A DNA stretch of 64,000 nucleotides, taken from positions 372,001-436,000 of the forward strand of contig NZ_JSVU01000003.1 of the NCBI RefSeq assembly GCF_000952855.1, in the 5' to 3' direction. Below, one piece after another: positions 40,983 to 50,751 of the stretch. Below the pieces are notes generated by a model. That model was not told the DNA's origin, made no database searches, and worked only from the letters and a program-made list of their open reading frames with translations. Each line of letters begins with the position of its first letter. The stretch's first letter is position 1. The stretch is from Aequorivita vladivostokensis (GTDB lineage Bacteria > Bacteroidota > Bacteroidia > Flavobacteriales > Flavobacteriaceae). The position numbers were made by a program, and so were the translations under genes.

Positions 40983-43087
40983 TCCTTTATTATTGAATTT
41001 AAATAATTTGCAGCCCCTTCGGAAACCTGCCTGCCCAAAACCTTTACCTGTTCATGATACTTTTCATTTTGAAGCAGATTGTTCAACAAGGCCTTTGAAG
41101 GTTTCGCAAATCGCCAAGTGGGATGCACAGTGGCTTCCACCAAATTCTTGAGCGTTTCGGTATCCCAAAGTTGCAGTTCGTTTACATATTCAAAAGCCTT
41201 TTCCCGGATTTCAAAACTGTAATCGGGGGAAGTGTAATGTTTAAGTTCGCTTATATAATTTTCCTTTTCCTGATTATCATATCCCTCCGTAAGCAAGGCT
41301 AAAGCAAGCCACAACTGCCGAATGTTTTTATTCTGAAAACCTTCAATTCCCTTCGTTTTATTTAAATACGCTGCCCGTTTTTCCGGAAATTGCATCCACA
41401 GTTGATACAGCGCAGATTCCATCGTTACATAGGAATCATCTTGCAACAAACTTTCATATTCGGTTTGAAGTTCCTTCGGAATGGTTTGCAGCGAAAGGGC
41501 AATTGCCTGCCGAACGTATAAATTATTGCTGTTAAAAGCAGTTTTATAAAGTGGAAGCGTTTCAGCAAGTGGCTCATCCATTAATTGATAAACAGCTTCC
41601 TGCCCTATAAAATCATTCGGAAAGGTAAGCGCCGTTTTCAATTGTATTTTTTTATCTGAAAAAGGAACGGCCCGAAGCGCGGAAATTTCAAAATATTTAC
41701 GGATGAAGGCCGATTTCAGCAAGGATTGGTAAGCATCCTCACTTTGAAATGCCGTTTGTTGCAGCCAATCTTTTTCAAATGTCGAAATATCCACATCGGA
41801 AACGTTTTTTACTTCATTTAAAAAATCTTGGGTAGCAACATTTTTGAATTTATATTTTTCCAGATAATTTTTAATAGCCAATTTAAAAGCATCCTCCCCG
41901 ATTCGCTCGCGCAAAATGTGCAGCGCCCACGCACCTTTTTGATAAAACGTAAGCGAGCTCGCCTTTGGGTTTAAAAGAGATTCGCCTTGGCCTTCATCGC
42001 TCATCGCTTTCAATTGCTCCGCTGTTTGGTAGAGTTGCCAGTAATAATAATCATCGCCAAAAATTTCCTTTTCGGCCAATAACGCGTAATAGGTGGCAAA
42101 ACCTTCCTGTAGCCAATGGTCCTCGCCAGCTTTTTCGGTAACCAGGTTGCCAAACCATTGGTGGGCCAGCTCGTGGGCGTTTACGTTTACGTAGTTTCTG
42201 TCATTAAAGCCCGTGGAATCCACCACAAAGGCTTGGGAAAAAATTGTGAGGGTCGTATTTTCCATTCCCGCATACAGAAAATCGCGGACGGGGACCTGTT
42301 TGTAGTTTTGCCACGGATACGGCACGCCGATTTCAGTTTCCAAAAAGTCAAAAATCTCTTTACTGTAACGGTACGTGGGTTCTACTTTTAGGGAATCTTT
42401 CGGCGTGAAATACAATTCAATTGGAATTCCTGAGTTTGAAACGAGTTCCCTTTTGTTGAAATCGCCAATTGCGAAAGCTACTAAATAGCTGGACATTGGG
42501 TTTTTCATATTGAAACGCCAAGTATTTACTTCGTGTAAATTACCGTAATCGATTAATTTGCCATTTGCAATTACAACTTTATCAATTGGTGCTAAAAGCT
42601 GTAAATCGAACTCGATTTTATCGTTTACGTCGTCAATACTCGGCAACCAATGTGAAGTGTATTTACCCTGCCCCTGCGTCCAGATTTCATCTCCGAAAAA
42701 ATAGAGTGTTTGTTTCGGTTTCATTTCATAATAAAAATCTGCTTTGTAAGTGGTGCCAACTTCAAAATTGCCTACAAACCAAACCTTCTTTTCATCGGAA
42801 GTTATTTTGAAATTTGCAGTTTTAATATCATTAATTTGAATATTTACGGCATCCATAAAAATGGAATCCGTTTCTTTCAAAACCTTAAAAGCAGTTAGAA
42901 ATTTACCTTCCACTTTCTTTTCGTCAGCCTTCGTACCAATTGAAGCCTCAATCCTCAAAAAATCTACGACATTGGTCTGCTGCGCTTGCAACATAAAGTT
43001 TCCCGCAAACACAAAAAATAACAGAAATAGTATTGCTGGAGATCTTTGGTGCAATGTGGTTGAGTCCAATTTCAAAAAATAAAACAT
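40979..43087 (-). CDS. M1 family zinc aminopeptidase
   Basis: 702 residues with a Sec signal (hydrophobic 17-35, cleavage near LQAQ). Exopeptidase motif YAGMENTT at 272-279 (family GxMEN), zinc site HELAHQ at 305-310 (His305, His309) with third ligand Glu328 in LQEGFATYY, and a C-terminal helical domain. A periplasmic or secreted aminopeptidase that trims peptides. The ATG at 43087 lies directly after the T-tract of the terminator of the upstream gene, so how it is transcribed is unclear. Overlaps the patatin gene by four bases. Confidence 0.92.
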   Translation of the reverse strand: MFYFLKLDSTTLHQRSPAILFLLFFVFAGNFMLQAQQTNVVDFLRIEASIGTKADEKKVEGKFLTAFKVLKETDSIFMDAVNIQINDIKTANFKITSDEKKVWFVGNFEVGTTYKADFYYEMKPKQTLYFFGDEIWTQGQGKYTSHWLPSIDDVNDKIEFDLQLLAPIDKVVIANGKLIDYGNLHEVNTWRFNMKNPMSSYLVAFAIGDFNKRELVSNSGIPIELYFTPKDSLKVEPTYRYSKEIFDFLETEIGVPYPWQNYKQVPVRDFLYAGMENTTLTIFSQAFVVDSTGFNDRNYVNVNAHELAHQWFGNLVTEKAGEDHWLQEGFATYYALLAEKEIFGDDYYYWQLYQTAEQLKAMSDEGQGESLLNPKASSLTFYQKGAWALHILRERIGEDAFKLAIKNYLEKYKFKNVATQDFLNEVKNVSDVDISTFEKDWLQQTAFQSEDAYQSLLKSAFIRKYFEISALRAVPFSDKKIQLKTALTFPNDFIGQEAVYQLMDEPLAETLPLYKTAFNSNNLYVRQAIALSLQTIPKELQTEYESLLQDDSYVTMESALYQLWMQFPEKRAAYLNKTKGIEGFQNKNIRQLWLALALLTEGYDNQEKENYISELKHYTSPDYSFEIREKAFEYVNELQLWDTETLKNLVEATVHPTWRFAKPSKALLNNLLQNEKYHEQVKVLGRQVSEGAANYLNSIIKE

Positions 43088-43126
43088 AAAAAAAGGTTAT
43101 TCCTGGATTTCAAAAATAACCTTTTT
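43088..43126 (-). terminator. Rho-independent terminator of the PNGase F-like gene
   Basis: Minus-strand stem AATAACCTTTTT-type: arms about 43115-43126 and 43088-43101 with a 13-nt loop, ending in seven T at 43094-43088, immediately before the ATG of the M1 aminopeptidase. Confidence 0.85.
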
Positions 43127-43147
43127 AAAAGTGTGTGAATTAAATTT

Positions 43148-44725
43148 CTATTCTAAAATAATCCTTTTCACCCCTGTGCCGTAACTATTTTCAAGATTGA
43201 TGAAATACACACCCTTTGCAAGGTTGGAAACATCAAAGGAATAATTGTTCAATTCGGCCACCGAATTAAAATAATATGCCTTTACCGATTTGCCGTCAAC
43301 AGTATTAATCGTCAAACGTGAGATGCTCTCGGGATATTTCGTTTTAATATGAAAGATGCCGTTTGAAGGGTTCGGAAATACCGAAATATCATAAACCTGT
43401 GTATTGTCTATAGTATTCACCCCTAAAATATTACCGTAAACCATGGGGTTGTTGCTTTGGTTAATTATGTGGGTATCTACGTAATAAATAGGGTTGTAAC
43501 CATCATTACAATCGGAACAAGTTTGCCCGGATACGCAATTTGGATTGTTAGGATGGCAATTATCCTGATAGTTTGGATGGAACCTATAATCCAGATTAAA
43601 AGTAGTTCCTATATATTGCGTAAAATCATAAATATGTGGCGGTGAAATAGCTCCAGGGCACCAACCTGCCCTGCCGTACTGCCACGTGCCTTGCTGTCCC
43701 GTACAGTTATCAGGGTTTGGATTGCATTGATTCCAAAGATGCTGTGTAAAAGTCTGCGCTCCATTAATGTCGAAATAATGGGTGGCGTTAAAAAACTCCG
43801 CAGCGTTGGCAGTATTATTAGCGCCCCAACCGTGGCCCGTATTCGAAACCCGCAGGTGGGAAGCCTGTACTTGCGCAGGAATATCTACACTAAACGTTTC
43901 TACCGGCTGTAAGTTTGCGGGATCACCAAAAGCGTAGCCATCATCCCAAACCTCAACTACATTACTGTAAGCGTATTGGGGTGCTCCAGCAGTATATTCC
44001 GTGTCCAATGTAAGCTGCCAGCCTCCCGTGCCCCAAGTGTCAATAAATACCCGAATTTCCACTTCCCCTTGTAGCAGCGACATATAATCGGTGACCTCCA
44101 ATTCGTGGTTGCAACCTACTCCATAAGGCGTAATATATCTAATTAATTGAATCCAATTGCCGTCCGGGGCCTTCACATCTATAAATGCCCAGCGGTCCCA
44201 ATCATCACAACCGCCTGAAATATTTGGGCATTCCACTTCCAAAAACGCGTTCATATCGTTATAGGCACCCACGAATTGCGGAAAGGTATGTGTTCCGTAG
44301 TACCAGCGGTCGTTTTGGCCCGTAAATTCGATAACCACATCTTCCAAACTTCGCACTACTTGGGTGTTAGCAGTTTGGTTTACCGTAATAGTACGGGTGA
44401 GGGAAGTTTCATCGCCATCTGTGGTTTTGGCAGTAATTACAATGGTGTGCGCTCCGTAATTGGCGGGCGTCCACAAAAGGTAATAAAAACCGGTCTCTGC
44501 CACGGCTGGATAATCTGTGCCGTTTATGTTTACAATTACTTCTGAAATGCTATCAGGCGAATCTACCGAGGCATTCATATAAATAGGGTACGGTTTTAAA
44601 ACGGGCATTTCAAGCGGATAATCTTCCGTGAGCCGCGTAGTAAGTTCGGGAATGGCAAGATTTTCAGCAAACACTGAAAGTTGCAGAAAAAATGCCAATG
44701 CAAATAAAAGGTAGTTTTTTTTCAT
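43148..44725 (-). CDS. PNGase F-like secreted glycosidase with T9SS sorting domain
   Basis: 525 residues. Signal peptide ends at FAEN (about 20). An Ig-like domain (about 30-115) is followed by the double jelly-roll of peptide-N-glycosidase F: VVIEFTGQNDRWYYGTHTFPQFVG near 120-145, CDDWDRWAFIDVKAPDG near 172-190, YGVGCNHELEVTDYMSLLQGEVEIRVFIDTWG near 200-230, and HGWGANNTANAAEFF near 305. Asp and Glu residues at expected catalytic places are present, but I cannot map each one. Four or more cysteines in a CxxCxxC-rich loop near 395-415. T9SS tail from about 448 (FPNPSNGIF...GVYFINL). It should cleave N-glycans from glycoproteins outside the cell. Confidence 0.87.
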   Translation of the reverse strand: MKKNYLLFALAFFLQLSVFAENLAIPELTTRLTEDYPLEMPVLKPYPIYMNASVDSPDSISEVIVNINGTDYPAVAETGFYYLLWTPANYGAHTIVITAKTTDGDETSLTRTITVNQTANTQVVRSLEDVVIEFTGQNDRWYYGTHTFPQFVGAYNDMNAFLEVECPNISGGCDDWDRWAFIDVKAPDGNWIQLIRYITPYGVGCNHELEVTDYMSLLQGEVEIRVFIDTWGTGGWQLTLDTEYTAGAPQYAYSNVVEVWDDGYAFGDPANLQPVETFSVDIPAQVQASHLRVSNTGHGWGANNTANAAEFFNATHYFDINGAQTFTQHLWNQCNPNPDNCTGQQGTWQYGRAGWCPGAISPPHIYDFTQYIGTTFNLDYRFHPNYQDNCHPNNPNCVSGQTCSDCNDGYNPIYYVDTHIINQSNNPMVYGNILGVNTIDNTQVYDISVFPNPSNGIFHIKTKYPESISRLTINTVDGKSVKAYYFNSVAELNNYSFDVSNLAKGVYFINLENSYGTGVKRIILE

Positions 44726-44841
44726 CTGTAAATACTATTTGAATGATTAAATTAGCCAAGATATAGCAACAAATATATCATTTAAAACTTCAGAGGAAGT
44801 AAGCCAGGGAATTTTTTTTCTTAAAATGGAAGCCTAATTAT

Positions 44842-46971
44842 ATGAATGCCAATTTTCTGCAAACCCCGATAGATTACCTAAAAGGCGTTGGGCCCAACCG
44901 GGCCGATTTGCTGAAAAAGGAACTCGGCATTCACACTTTTCAAGATTTGTTGAATCTTTTTCCGAATAGATATTTGGACCGTACCCAGTATTACAAAATC
45001 GCGCAGTTCCAACAGACCAATGCCGAGGTACAGATTATCGGAAAAATCACCCACATTAAAACCGTAGAACAAAAACGAGGGAAGCGATTAGTTGCAACTT
45101 TTATTGACGAAACCGGAACGATGGAATTGGTTTGGTTCCGTGGCCAAAAATGGATTCGTGAAAATTTAAAGCTGAATGTTCCCTATGTAATTTTCGGAAA
45201 GACGAATTATTTCAACGGCAGTTTTTCGATGCCGCACCCTGAAATGGAGTTGCTCGAGGCACACGAAAAAAGTATTCGTTCTGCGATGCAACCCGTGTAT
45301 CCTTCCACAGAAAAATTAGGCAATAGCGGCATCACAAATAGGGTGATAAATGGGTTGATGCAACAGCTGTTTTTGGAGAGCAAAAATGCCTTTGCCGAGA
45401 CCCTCTCAAAACCACTTTTGGAACAGTTGAAATTGGTGTCAAAAAAGGAGGCACTTTTCAACATACATTTTCCAAAAAGCCAGGCGCATTTGGCACGGGC
45501 GCAATACCGATTAAAATTTGAGGAATTGTTCTATATTCAGCTGCAATTAATTCGAAAAAACCTCATCCATAAATCGAAAATCAAGGGCCATACTTTTGAT
45601 AAAATTGGCCATAACTTCAACACCTTTTATTCGCAACATTTGCCCTTTGAATTGACCGAGGCACAGAAGCGCGTCATCAAGGAAATCCGCAACGATTTGG
45701 GAAGCAATGCGCAGATGAACCGACTTTTACAGGGCGATGTGGGTTCAGGGAAAACCATAGTAGCGTTCATGTCAATGTTAATAGCACTTGACAACGGTTT
45801 TCAGGCCTGTTTAATGGCGCCGACTGAAATTTTGTCAGTCCAACATTATAACGGATTATTTGAAATGTGTAACAAACTGAATACCAGTATTGAATTGTTG
45901 ACTGGATCAACCAAAACTTCAAAAAGAAAAGAAATTCACGAAAAGCTTGAAAATGGCGAGTTAGACATCTTAATTGGCACCCACGCCTTGCTGGAAGATA
46001 AGGTAAAATTTAAAAATTTAGGGCTTGCAATTGTGGATGAGCAACACCGTTTTGGAGTGGAACAACGGAGCAAATTATGGCATAAGGGAGGCCCCTCCGG
46101 GGAGGTTGGAGGGGCCATTCCCCCACATATCCTAGTTATGACCGCTACACCTATCCCCCGTACCCTTGCAATGAGCATTTATGGCGATCTGGATATTAGT
46201 GTAATTGACGAGCTTCCGCCGGGCAGAAAAGATATAAAAACCGTGCACCGTTTTGATGCAAATAGACTGAAGGTTTTTCGCTTTATAAAAGACGAAATTT
46301 CAAAGGGCAGACAAGTGTATATTGTGTACCCTTTGATTCAGGAAAGTGAGACCATGGATTACAAGGATTTGATGGACGGATACGAGAGCATCGTGCGCGA
46401 ATTTCCTATGCCGAAATATCAAGTTTCCATCGTTCACGGACAAATGAAACCTGCTGACAAAGAATACGAAATGAACCGTTTTATAAAAGGCGAAACACAA
46501 ATTATGGTTGCCACAACTGTAATTGAAGTTGGCGTAAATGTGCCAAATGCCAGCGTGATGATTATTGAAAGCGCGGAACGGTTTGGACTATCACAATTAC
46601 ACCAATTGCGCGGCAGAGTTGGCCGTGGTGCCGAGCAGAGTTACTGCATTTTAATGACCGGCCACAAACTTTCGGCAGACGCCAAAACCCGTTTAGAGAC
46701 TATGGTCCGTACCAGCGACGGTTTTGAAATTGCCGAAGTGGATTTAAAACTTCGCGGCCCCGGCGATTTGATGGGCACCCAACAAAGCGGTGTGCTAAAC
46801 CTTCGCATTGCAGACATCGTAAAGGATTCCGAAATATTAAAGATTGCCCGAAGCTATGCAGCACAGACCCTTAAGGCCTACCCCAACCTTACTTCCAAAG
46901 AAAATATTCCTATTAAAAATACCTATGCCCAGCTTGTGAAATACCGCAATATTTGGAATTATATTTCCTAA
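44842..46971 (+). CDS. recG: ATP-dependent DNA helicase RecG
   Basis: 709 residues. N-terminal OB/wedge domain (about 1-230), then helicase domains: LLQGDVGSGKTIVA near 293-306, MAPTEILSVQHY near 326, VDEQHRFGV near 398-406 (DExH), MTATPIPRTLAM near 433-444, IVHGQMKP near 530, VATTVIEVGVNVPNA near 553-567 and QLRGRVGRG near 589-597. It reverses stalled replication forks. Between DEQH and TATPIPR the protein contains a run of Gly/Pro residues (416-426) encoded by a GC-rich inverted repeat at 46090-46116 that looks inserted (see findings). Frame is intact, so the gene is probably functional. Confidence 0.93.
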   Translation: MNANFLQTPIDYLKGVGPNRADLLKKELGIHTFQDLLNLFPNRYLDRTQYYKIAQFQQTNAEVQIIGKITHIKTVEQKRGKRLVATFIDETGTMELVWFRGQKWIRENLKLNVPYVIFGKTNYFNGSFSMPHPEMELLEAHEKSIRSAMQPVYPSTEKLGNSGITNRVINGLMQQLFLESKNAFAETLSKPLLEQLKLVSKKEALFNIHFPKSQAHLARAQYRLKFEELFYIQLQLIRKNLIHKSKIKGHTFDKIGHNFNTFYSQHLPFELTEAQKRVIKEIRNDLGSNAQMNRLLQGDVGSGKTIVAFMSMLIALDNGFQACLMAPTEILSVQHYNGLFEMCNKLNTSIELLTGSTKTSKRKEIHEKLENGELDILIGTHALLEDKVKFKNLGLAIVDEQHRFGVEQRSKLWHKGGPSGEVGGAIPPHILVMTATPIPRTLAMSIYGDLDISVIDELPPGRKDIKTVHRFDANRLKVFRFIKDEISKGRQVYIVYPLIQESETMDYKDLMDGYESIVREFPMPKYQVSIVHGQMKPADKEYEMNRFIKGETQIMVATTVIEVGVNVPNASVMIIESAERFGLSQLHQLRGRVGRGAEQSYCILMTGHKLSADAKTRLETMVRTSDGFEIAEVDLKLRGPGDLMGTQQSGVLNLRIADIVKDSEILKIARSYAAQTLKAYPNLTSKENIPIKNTYAQLVKYRNIWNYIS
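46090..46116. repeat. GC-rich inverted repeat inside recG
   Basis: Arms GGCCCCTCC (46090-46098) and GGAGGGGCC (46108-46116) pair perfectly, loop GGGGAGGTT. About 85% G+C against 40% around it. It encodes residues 417-425 of RecG. Confidence 0.75.
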
Positions 46972-47029
46972 TAATGACGTTCAATTCAATAGAAATCAAT
47001 TATTTTCGCAAAAAAAACAAACTCCTTCA

Positions 47030-48196
47030 ATGAAATCATTTTCGCGACTCGCAATTTTATTTTCCCTTTTCATCTGTTTCAACACTACCGCCCAAGTTTT
47101 CAATCCCTATTACAATGGCCTGGTGGATAATGTTTCCGCTTCAAACATTCTTGCCGATCTAATAACGTTTGAAGATTTCGGAGTAAAAGAACCGGGGACT
47201 AGCGAAATCGACGACGCAAAAAACTGGATAATTGGCCGCTACCAAAGTTTGGGGTACACGACCATTGAAACCCAAGATTTTACTGTTTTTGGGCAAAATA
47301 CTTCAAATATTATAGTCACCAAAACAGGCAGCCTGTATCCAAATACATTTTTGATAATCGACGGCCATTACGACACCGTGAACGGTCCCGGCGCCAACGA
47401 CAACGGCAGCGGAACGGTTTTGATACTCGAACTCGCAAGACTATTGAAGGATATAGATACTGAATATTCCATCAAATTCATTCACTTTAGCGGGGAGGAA
47501 GAAGGTTTGATCGGCAGCGAATATTATGTGAATAATACCGTTATTCCTGAGAATTTAGATATCAAATTGGTTTTAAACATAGACGAAGTGGGCGGCGTTG
47601 CGGGCCAAAACAATAACACCATAATATGTGAGCGCGACGAATCCCCCCCAAACTACAATAATGCAGCATCAGCCTTGGCCACGCAGGAAATGGCTAACTG
47701 TTTTGGATTGTATTCTAATTTGCAGACCCAGATTTCGTACGCATATTCCTCAGATTATATGCCTTTTGAAAATAACGGCGAAGTAATTACGGGTCTCTAT
47801 GAGGCCAACGAATCGCCATATACCCATGGTCCGAATGATATCATTGATAATATGGATCCCGATTATGTTTTTGAAGTAACCAAAGGCACATTGAGCTCGG
47901 CACTTCATTTTGCGGTGGGGCGCGAACCGTTGGGCATTTCGGAAAACCACCTTGACGTGAGTTTGGTACTTTACCCCAACCCTACACGTGGCACATTAAA
48001 TGTACACTTGAACTCACCAATTGTGGCACCTTTAGAAATGACCATTTTTGATGTTTTGGGAAAAGCGGTTTACAAAACTACGCTACGCATTGAAAATAGC
48101 GCTACAGATGTTAGTTTCTTGGAGAATGGTGTTTATATAGCTGCGTTTCAGGATGGCAATCGCGCGATTAGAAAACAGTTTATCCTAAACCAATAA
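47030..48196 (+). CDS. M28 family peptidase with T9SS sorting domain
   Basis: 388 residues. Signal peptide ends near TTAQ (21-22). M28 ligands: IDGHYDTVNGPGANDNGSGT near 111-130 (His, Asp), FSGEEEGLIGSEYYV near 152-166 (Glu pair), LNIDEVGG near 182-189 (Asp) and SPYTHGPNDII near 261-271 (His). A T9SS tail starts near 315 (LVLYPNPTRGTLNV ... GVYIAAF). An extracellular zinc aminopeptidase. It is 58 nt after recG; the 350-nt spacer afterwards holds no gene. Confidence 0.9.
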   Translation: MKSFSRLAILFSLFICFNTTAQVFNPYYNGLVDNVSASNILADLITFEDFGVKEPGTSEIDDAKNWIIGRYQSLGYTTIETQDFTVFGQNTSNIIVTKTGSLYPNTFLIIDGHYDTVNGPGANDNGSGTVLILELARLLKDIDTEYSIKFIHFSGEEEGLIGSEYYVNNTVIPENLDIKLVLNIDEVGGVAGQNNNTIICERDESPPNYNNAASALATQEMANCFGLYSNLQTQISYAYSSDYMPFENNGEVITGLYEANESPYTHGPNDIIDNMDPDYVFEVTKGTLSSALHFAVGREPLGISENHLDVSLVLYPNPTRGTLNVHLNSPIVAPLEMTIFDVLGKAVYKTTLRIENSATDVSFLENGVYIAAFQDGNRAIRKQFILNQ

Positions 48197-48546
48197 GCAA
48201 TAAAAGTTCATTTCGACAACTACCTACTCTCTCCGAGCAACGAGGACTCAAAACAGGGTACCAACGAACAAATATTCCTGAAATTGATTTAGGGAATAAG
48301 AAAGCTATCATTCTGCTTCCTTTCAGTTTTGATACAAACAAAAAGAAGTAAACCGTTTAAGCTGTCTGAGATTTGATCGATGCCTAAAAGGAAGCGCTAT
48401 AATTCTAATAGCTTATTTTAAAGGAAACGCCTTTTGGAAGAAACTTAGTCCTTTATTTTGTGATTTCGTATTGTTTGAGGCCGTTTCAATCCCCAAGCCA
48501 ATTAATTTTCTTGCCAATTCAATTACTTTTCAATACTTTTAGGTTT
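48197..48546. other. 350-nt spacer with no recognised gene
   Basis: Both strands are broken by frequent stops; the only longer frame is the 29 codons that run into rel from GTG and have no coding character. I see no terminator with a T-tract, tRNA or repeat. The segment TTTTGATACAAACAAAAAGAAGTAA near 48333-48352 reads like a gene end, but no body is found in front of it. Confidence 0.5.
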
Positions 48547-50751
48547 ATGACAGAAGCCGCTTTAGAAGAAGAGAAAAAGGAGCTCGCCAAGCAGTACAAA
48601 CAGCTGCTCAAGATCAGTTACCGCACCCTTACCAAAGGTGATAAAAAACTGATCCGCAGCGCATTTGACCTTGCCGTTGATGCCCACAAGGAGCAGCGCC
48701 GCAAAAGTGGCGAGGCTTATATTTTTCACCCTATAGCGGTCGCAAAAATTGTTGCTTCGGAGATTGGGCTGGACGCTACCAGCATCGCTGCCGCCCTTTT
48801 GCACGACGTGGTTGAGGATACCGAATATTCCTTGGAGGATATCGAGCGTATGTTTGGCACTCCCGTGGCCCGCATTGTGGACGGGCTTACCAAGATTGCC
48901 CATATAAATATGTCTGAAGACGTTTCCATGCAGGCGGAAAATTTCAGAAAAATGCTGCTTACCCTCAATGAGGACATTCGCGTAATCATCATAAAAATTG
49001 CGGATCGGCTGCACAATATGCAGACTATGGACAGCATGCCGCCGGACAAACAGCGGAAAATCGCTTCGGAAACGCTTTACATTTACGCCCCGCTCGCCCA
49101 CCGCATTGGGCTTTACAACATAAAAACCGAATTGGAGGACTTGGGGCTGAAGTTTACCGAGCCAGATGTGTACGCAGATATTTTAGGCCGCATAAAGGAA
49201 AGCAAGGAAGAACAGGACGCTTATATAGAGGCTTTCAACAAAGTGATTAAAGACTCGTTGGATGCCGAAAATTTAGAATACGAAATAAAGGGCCGACCCA
49301 AATCCATCTTTTCCATCAGAAGAAAAATGCTTGCGCAGAACGTCACCTTTGACGAGGTGTATGACAAATTCGCCGTGCGGATTATCTATAAAAGCAAGCC
49401 CGAAAACGAAAAATTCTTCGCGTGGAAGATTTATTCTATAGTTACCGACCATTTCCGCCCCAACCCAATACGGCTTCGCGACTGGATTTCTTCCCCCAAA
49501 TCAACGGGTTACGAAGCACTGCACATAACCGTGATGGGCCCGAAAGGCCGCTGGGTAGAAGTGCAGATTCGCAGCGAGCGGATGAACGAGATTGCCGAGA
49601 AAGGTTTTGCTGCCCACTACAAATACAAAAACAAGGAAAAAGACGACGGCGGCCTCGAAAACTGGCTGAACAAACTACAAGACACGCTGGAGAATTCAGA
49701 AATAAGTGCCGTGGATTTTGTAGAGGAATTCAAACTGAATCTTTACGCCAAGGAAATTTTCGTCTTTACCCCGAAAGGAGACCTGTATTCACTTCCAAAA
49801 GGGGCCACGGCTCTGGATTTCGCCTTTCACATTCACACCGAAATTGGGATGCACACCCGCGGTACAAAGGTGAATGGAAAACTCGTCCCGCTGAGCCACG
49901 AGCTCAAAAGTGGTGACCAAGTAGAGGTTATTACTTCAGATAACGCAAAACCTACGGCCAACTGGCTCAATTATGCCACCACTGGCCGCGCGCGTTCAAA
50001 GATTAAATCGTCACTGAAGGACGAAAAGAAACAGCTCGCCGAGGAAGGAAAGGTAATCTTGGCCCGAAAATTAAAATCGCTGAAACTGAACCTCGATGAA
50101 AGCCTACTCAATCAATTGGTAGTTTTCTTTAAGGTGAAAACGAGTTTGGATTTGTACTATCGCGTTGGCGCAGGAATCATCGACAACCAAAAATTGAAGG
50201 ATTTTGCCGCTTCGAGAAGCAATGCCTTTATCAGTTTCTTCAAAAATAGAATCCGAAAGCCCGACAAGCCCGAGGATGTTAACAAGGAAGAAATCACTGA
50301 AAAATTTGACCAGCTCGTTTTTGGAAAGAACGAAGACAAACTCGATTATAAAATGGCAAACTGCTGCAACCCCATTCCCGGTGATGATGTTTTCGGCTTC
50401 GTAACGGTGAATGAAGGTATAAAAGTACATAAGACCAACTGTCCGAATGCGCTGCAACTCCAGAGCAACTATAGCTACCGCATTATGCCCGCCAAGTGGA
50501 TTGACAGCACGCAACGCGAGTTTAAAGCCGTCCTTAACATTTCGGGAATTGACACGATTGGTTTGGTAAATGAAGTAACGAAAGTAATCTCAAACAACCT
50601 TCATATAGATATGAAAAGCGTCCACTTCGACAGTAATGACGGGGTTTTCACTGGGAAAATAGTTGTAGTGGTGAAAAATAAATCGATTCTGAACAATCTT
50701 GTGGACAACATCAAAAAAATAAACGGAATTGATAAGGTTACCCGGGTTTAG
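48547..50751 (+). CDS. rel: Bifunctional (p)ppGpp synthetase/hydrolase, RelA/SpoT family
   Basis: 734 residues from ATG 48547 (an upstream in-frame GTG at 48460 adds 29 residues without conservation). HD hydrolase: HPIAVAKIVA near 59-68, LHDVVEDTEYSLEDI near 82-96 with the His-Asp pair. Synthetase domain with SPKSTGYEALHITV near 318-331. TGS domain with PKGDLYSLPKGATALDFAFHIH near 412-433, then the zinc-finger-like NCCNPIPGDDVFGF near 620-633 and a C-terminal ACT domain. It makes and breaks (p)ppGpp according to amino-acid starvation and other stress. Followed by fur and purA, an order typical for flavobacteria. Confidence 0.94.
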   Translation: MTEAALEEEKKELAKQYKQLLKISYRTLTKGDKKLIRSAFDLAVDAHKEQRRKSGEAYIFHPIAVAKIVASEIGLDATSIAAALLHDVVEDTEYSLEDIERMFGTPVARIVDGLTKIAHINMSEDVSMQAENFRKMLLTLNEDIRVIIIKIADRLHNMQTMDSMPPDKQRKIASETLYIYAPLAHRIGLYNIKTELEDLGLKFTEPDVYADILGRIKESKEEQDAYIEAFNKVIKDSLDAENLEYEIKGRPKSIFSIRRKMLAQNVTFDEVYDKFAVRIIYKSKPENEKFFAWKIYSIVTDHFRPNPIRLRDWISSPKSTGYEALHITVMGPKGRWVEVQIRSERMNEIAEKGFAAHYKYKNKEKDDGGLENWLNKLQDTLENSEISAVDFVEEFKLNLYAKEIFVFTPKGDLYSLPKGATALDFAFHIHTEIGMHTRGTKVNGKLVPLSHELKSGDQVEVITSDNAKPTANWLNYATTGRARSKIKSSLKDEKKQLAEEGKVILARKLKSLKLNLDESLLNQLVVFFKVKTSLDLYYRVGAGIIDNQKLKDFAASRSNAFISFFKNRIRKPDKPEDVNKEEITEKFDQLVFGKNEDKLDYKMANCCNPIPGDDVFGFVTVNEGIKVHKTNCPNALQLQSNYSYRIMPAKWIDSTQREFKAVLNISGIDTIGLVNEVTKVISNNLHIDMKSVHFDSNDGVFTGKIVVVVKNKSILNNLVDNIKKINGIDKVTRV

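Noticed and set aside
48333-48352. Remnant of a decayed gene in the rel upstream spacer
   Set aside because: Only a short gene-end-like stretch is visible; no homologous body can be read in any frame.
49422-49916. 164-codon frame in another reading frame of rel
   Set aside because: Basic, Arg/Pro-rich translation with no family features, fully inside a conserved enzyme.
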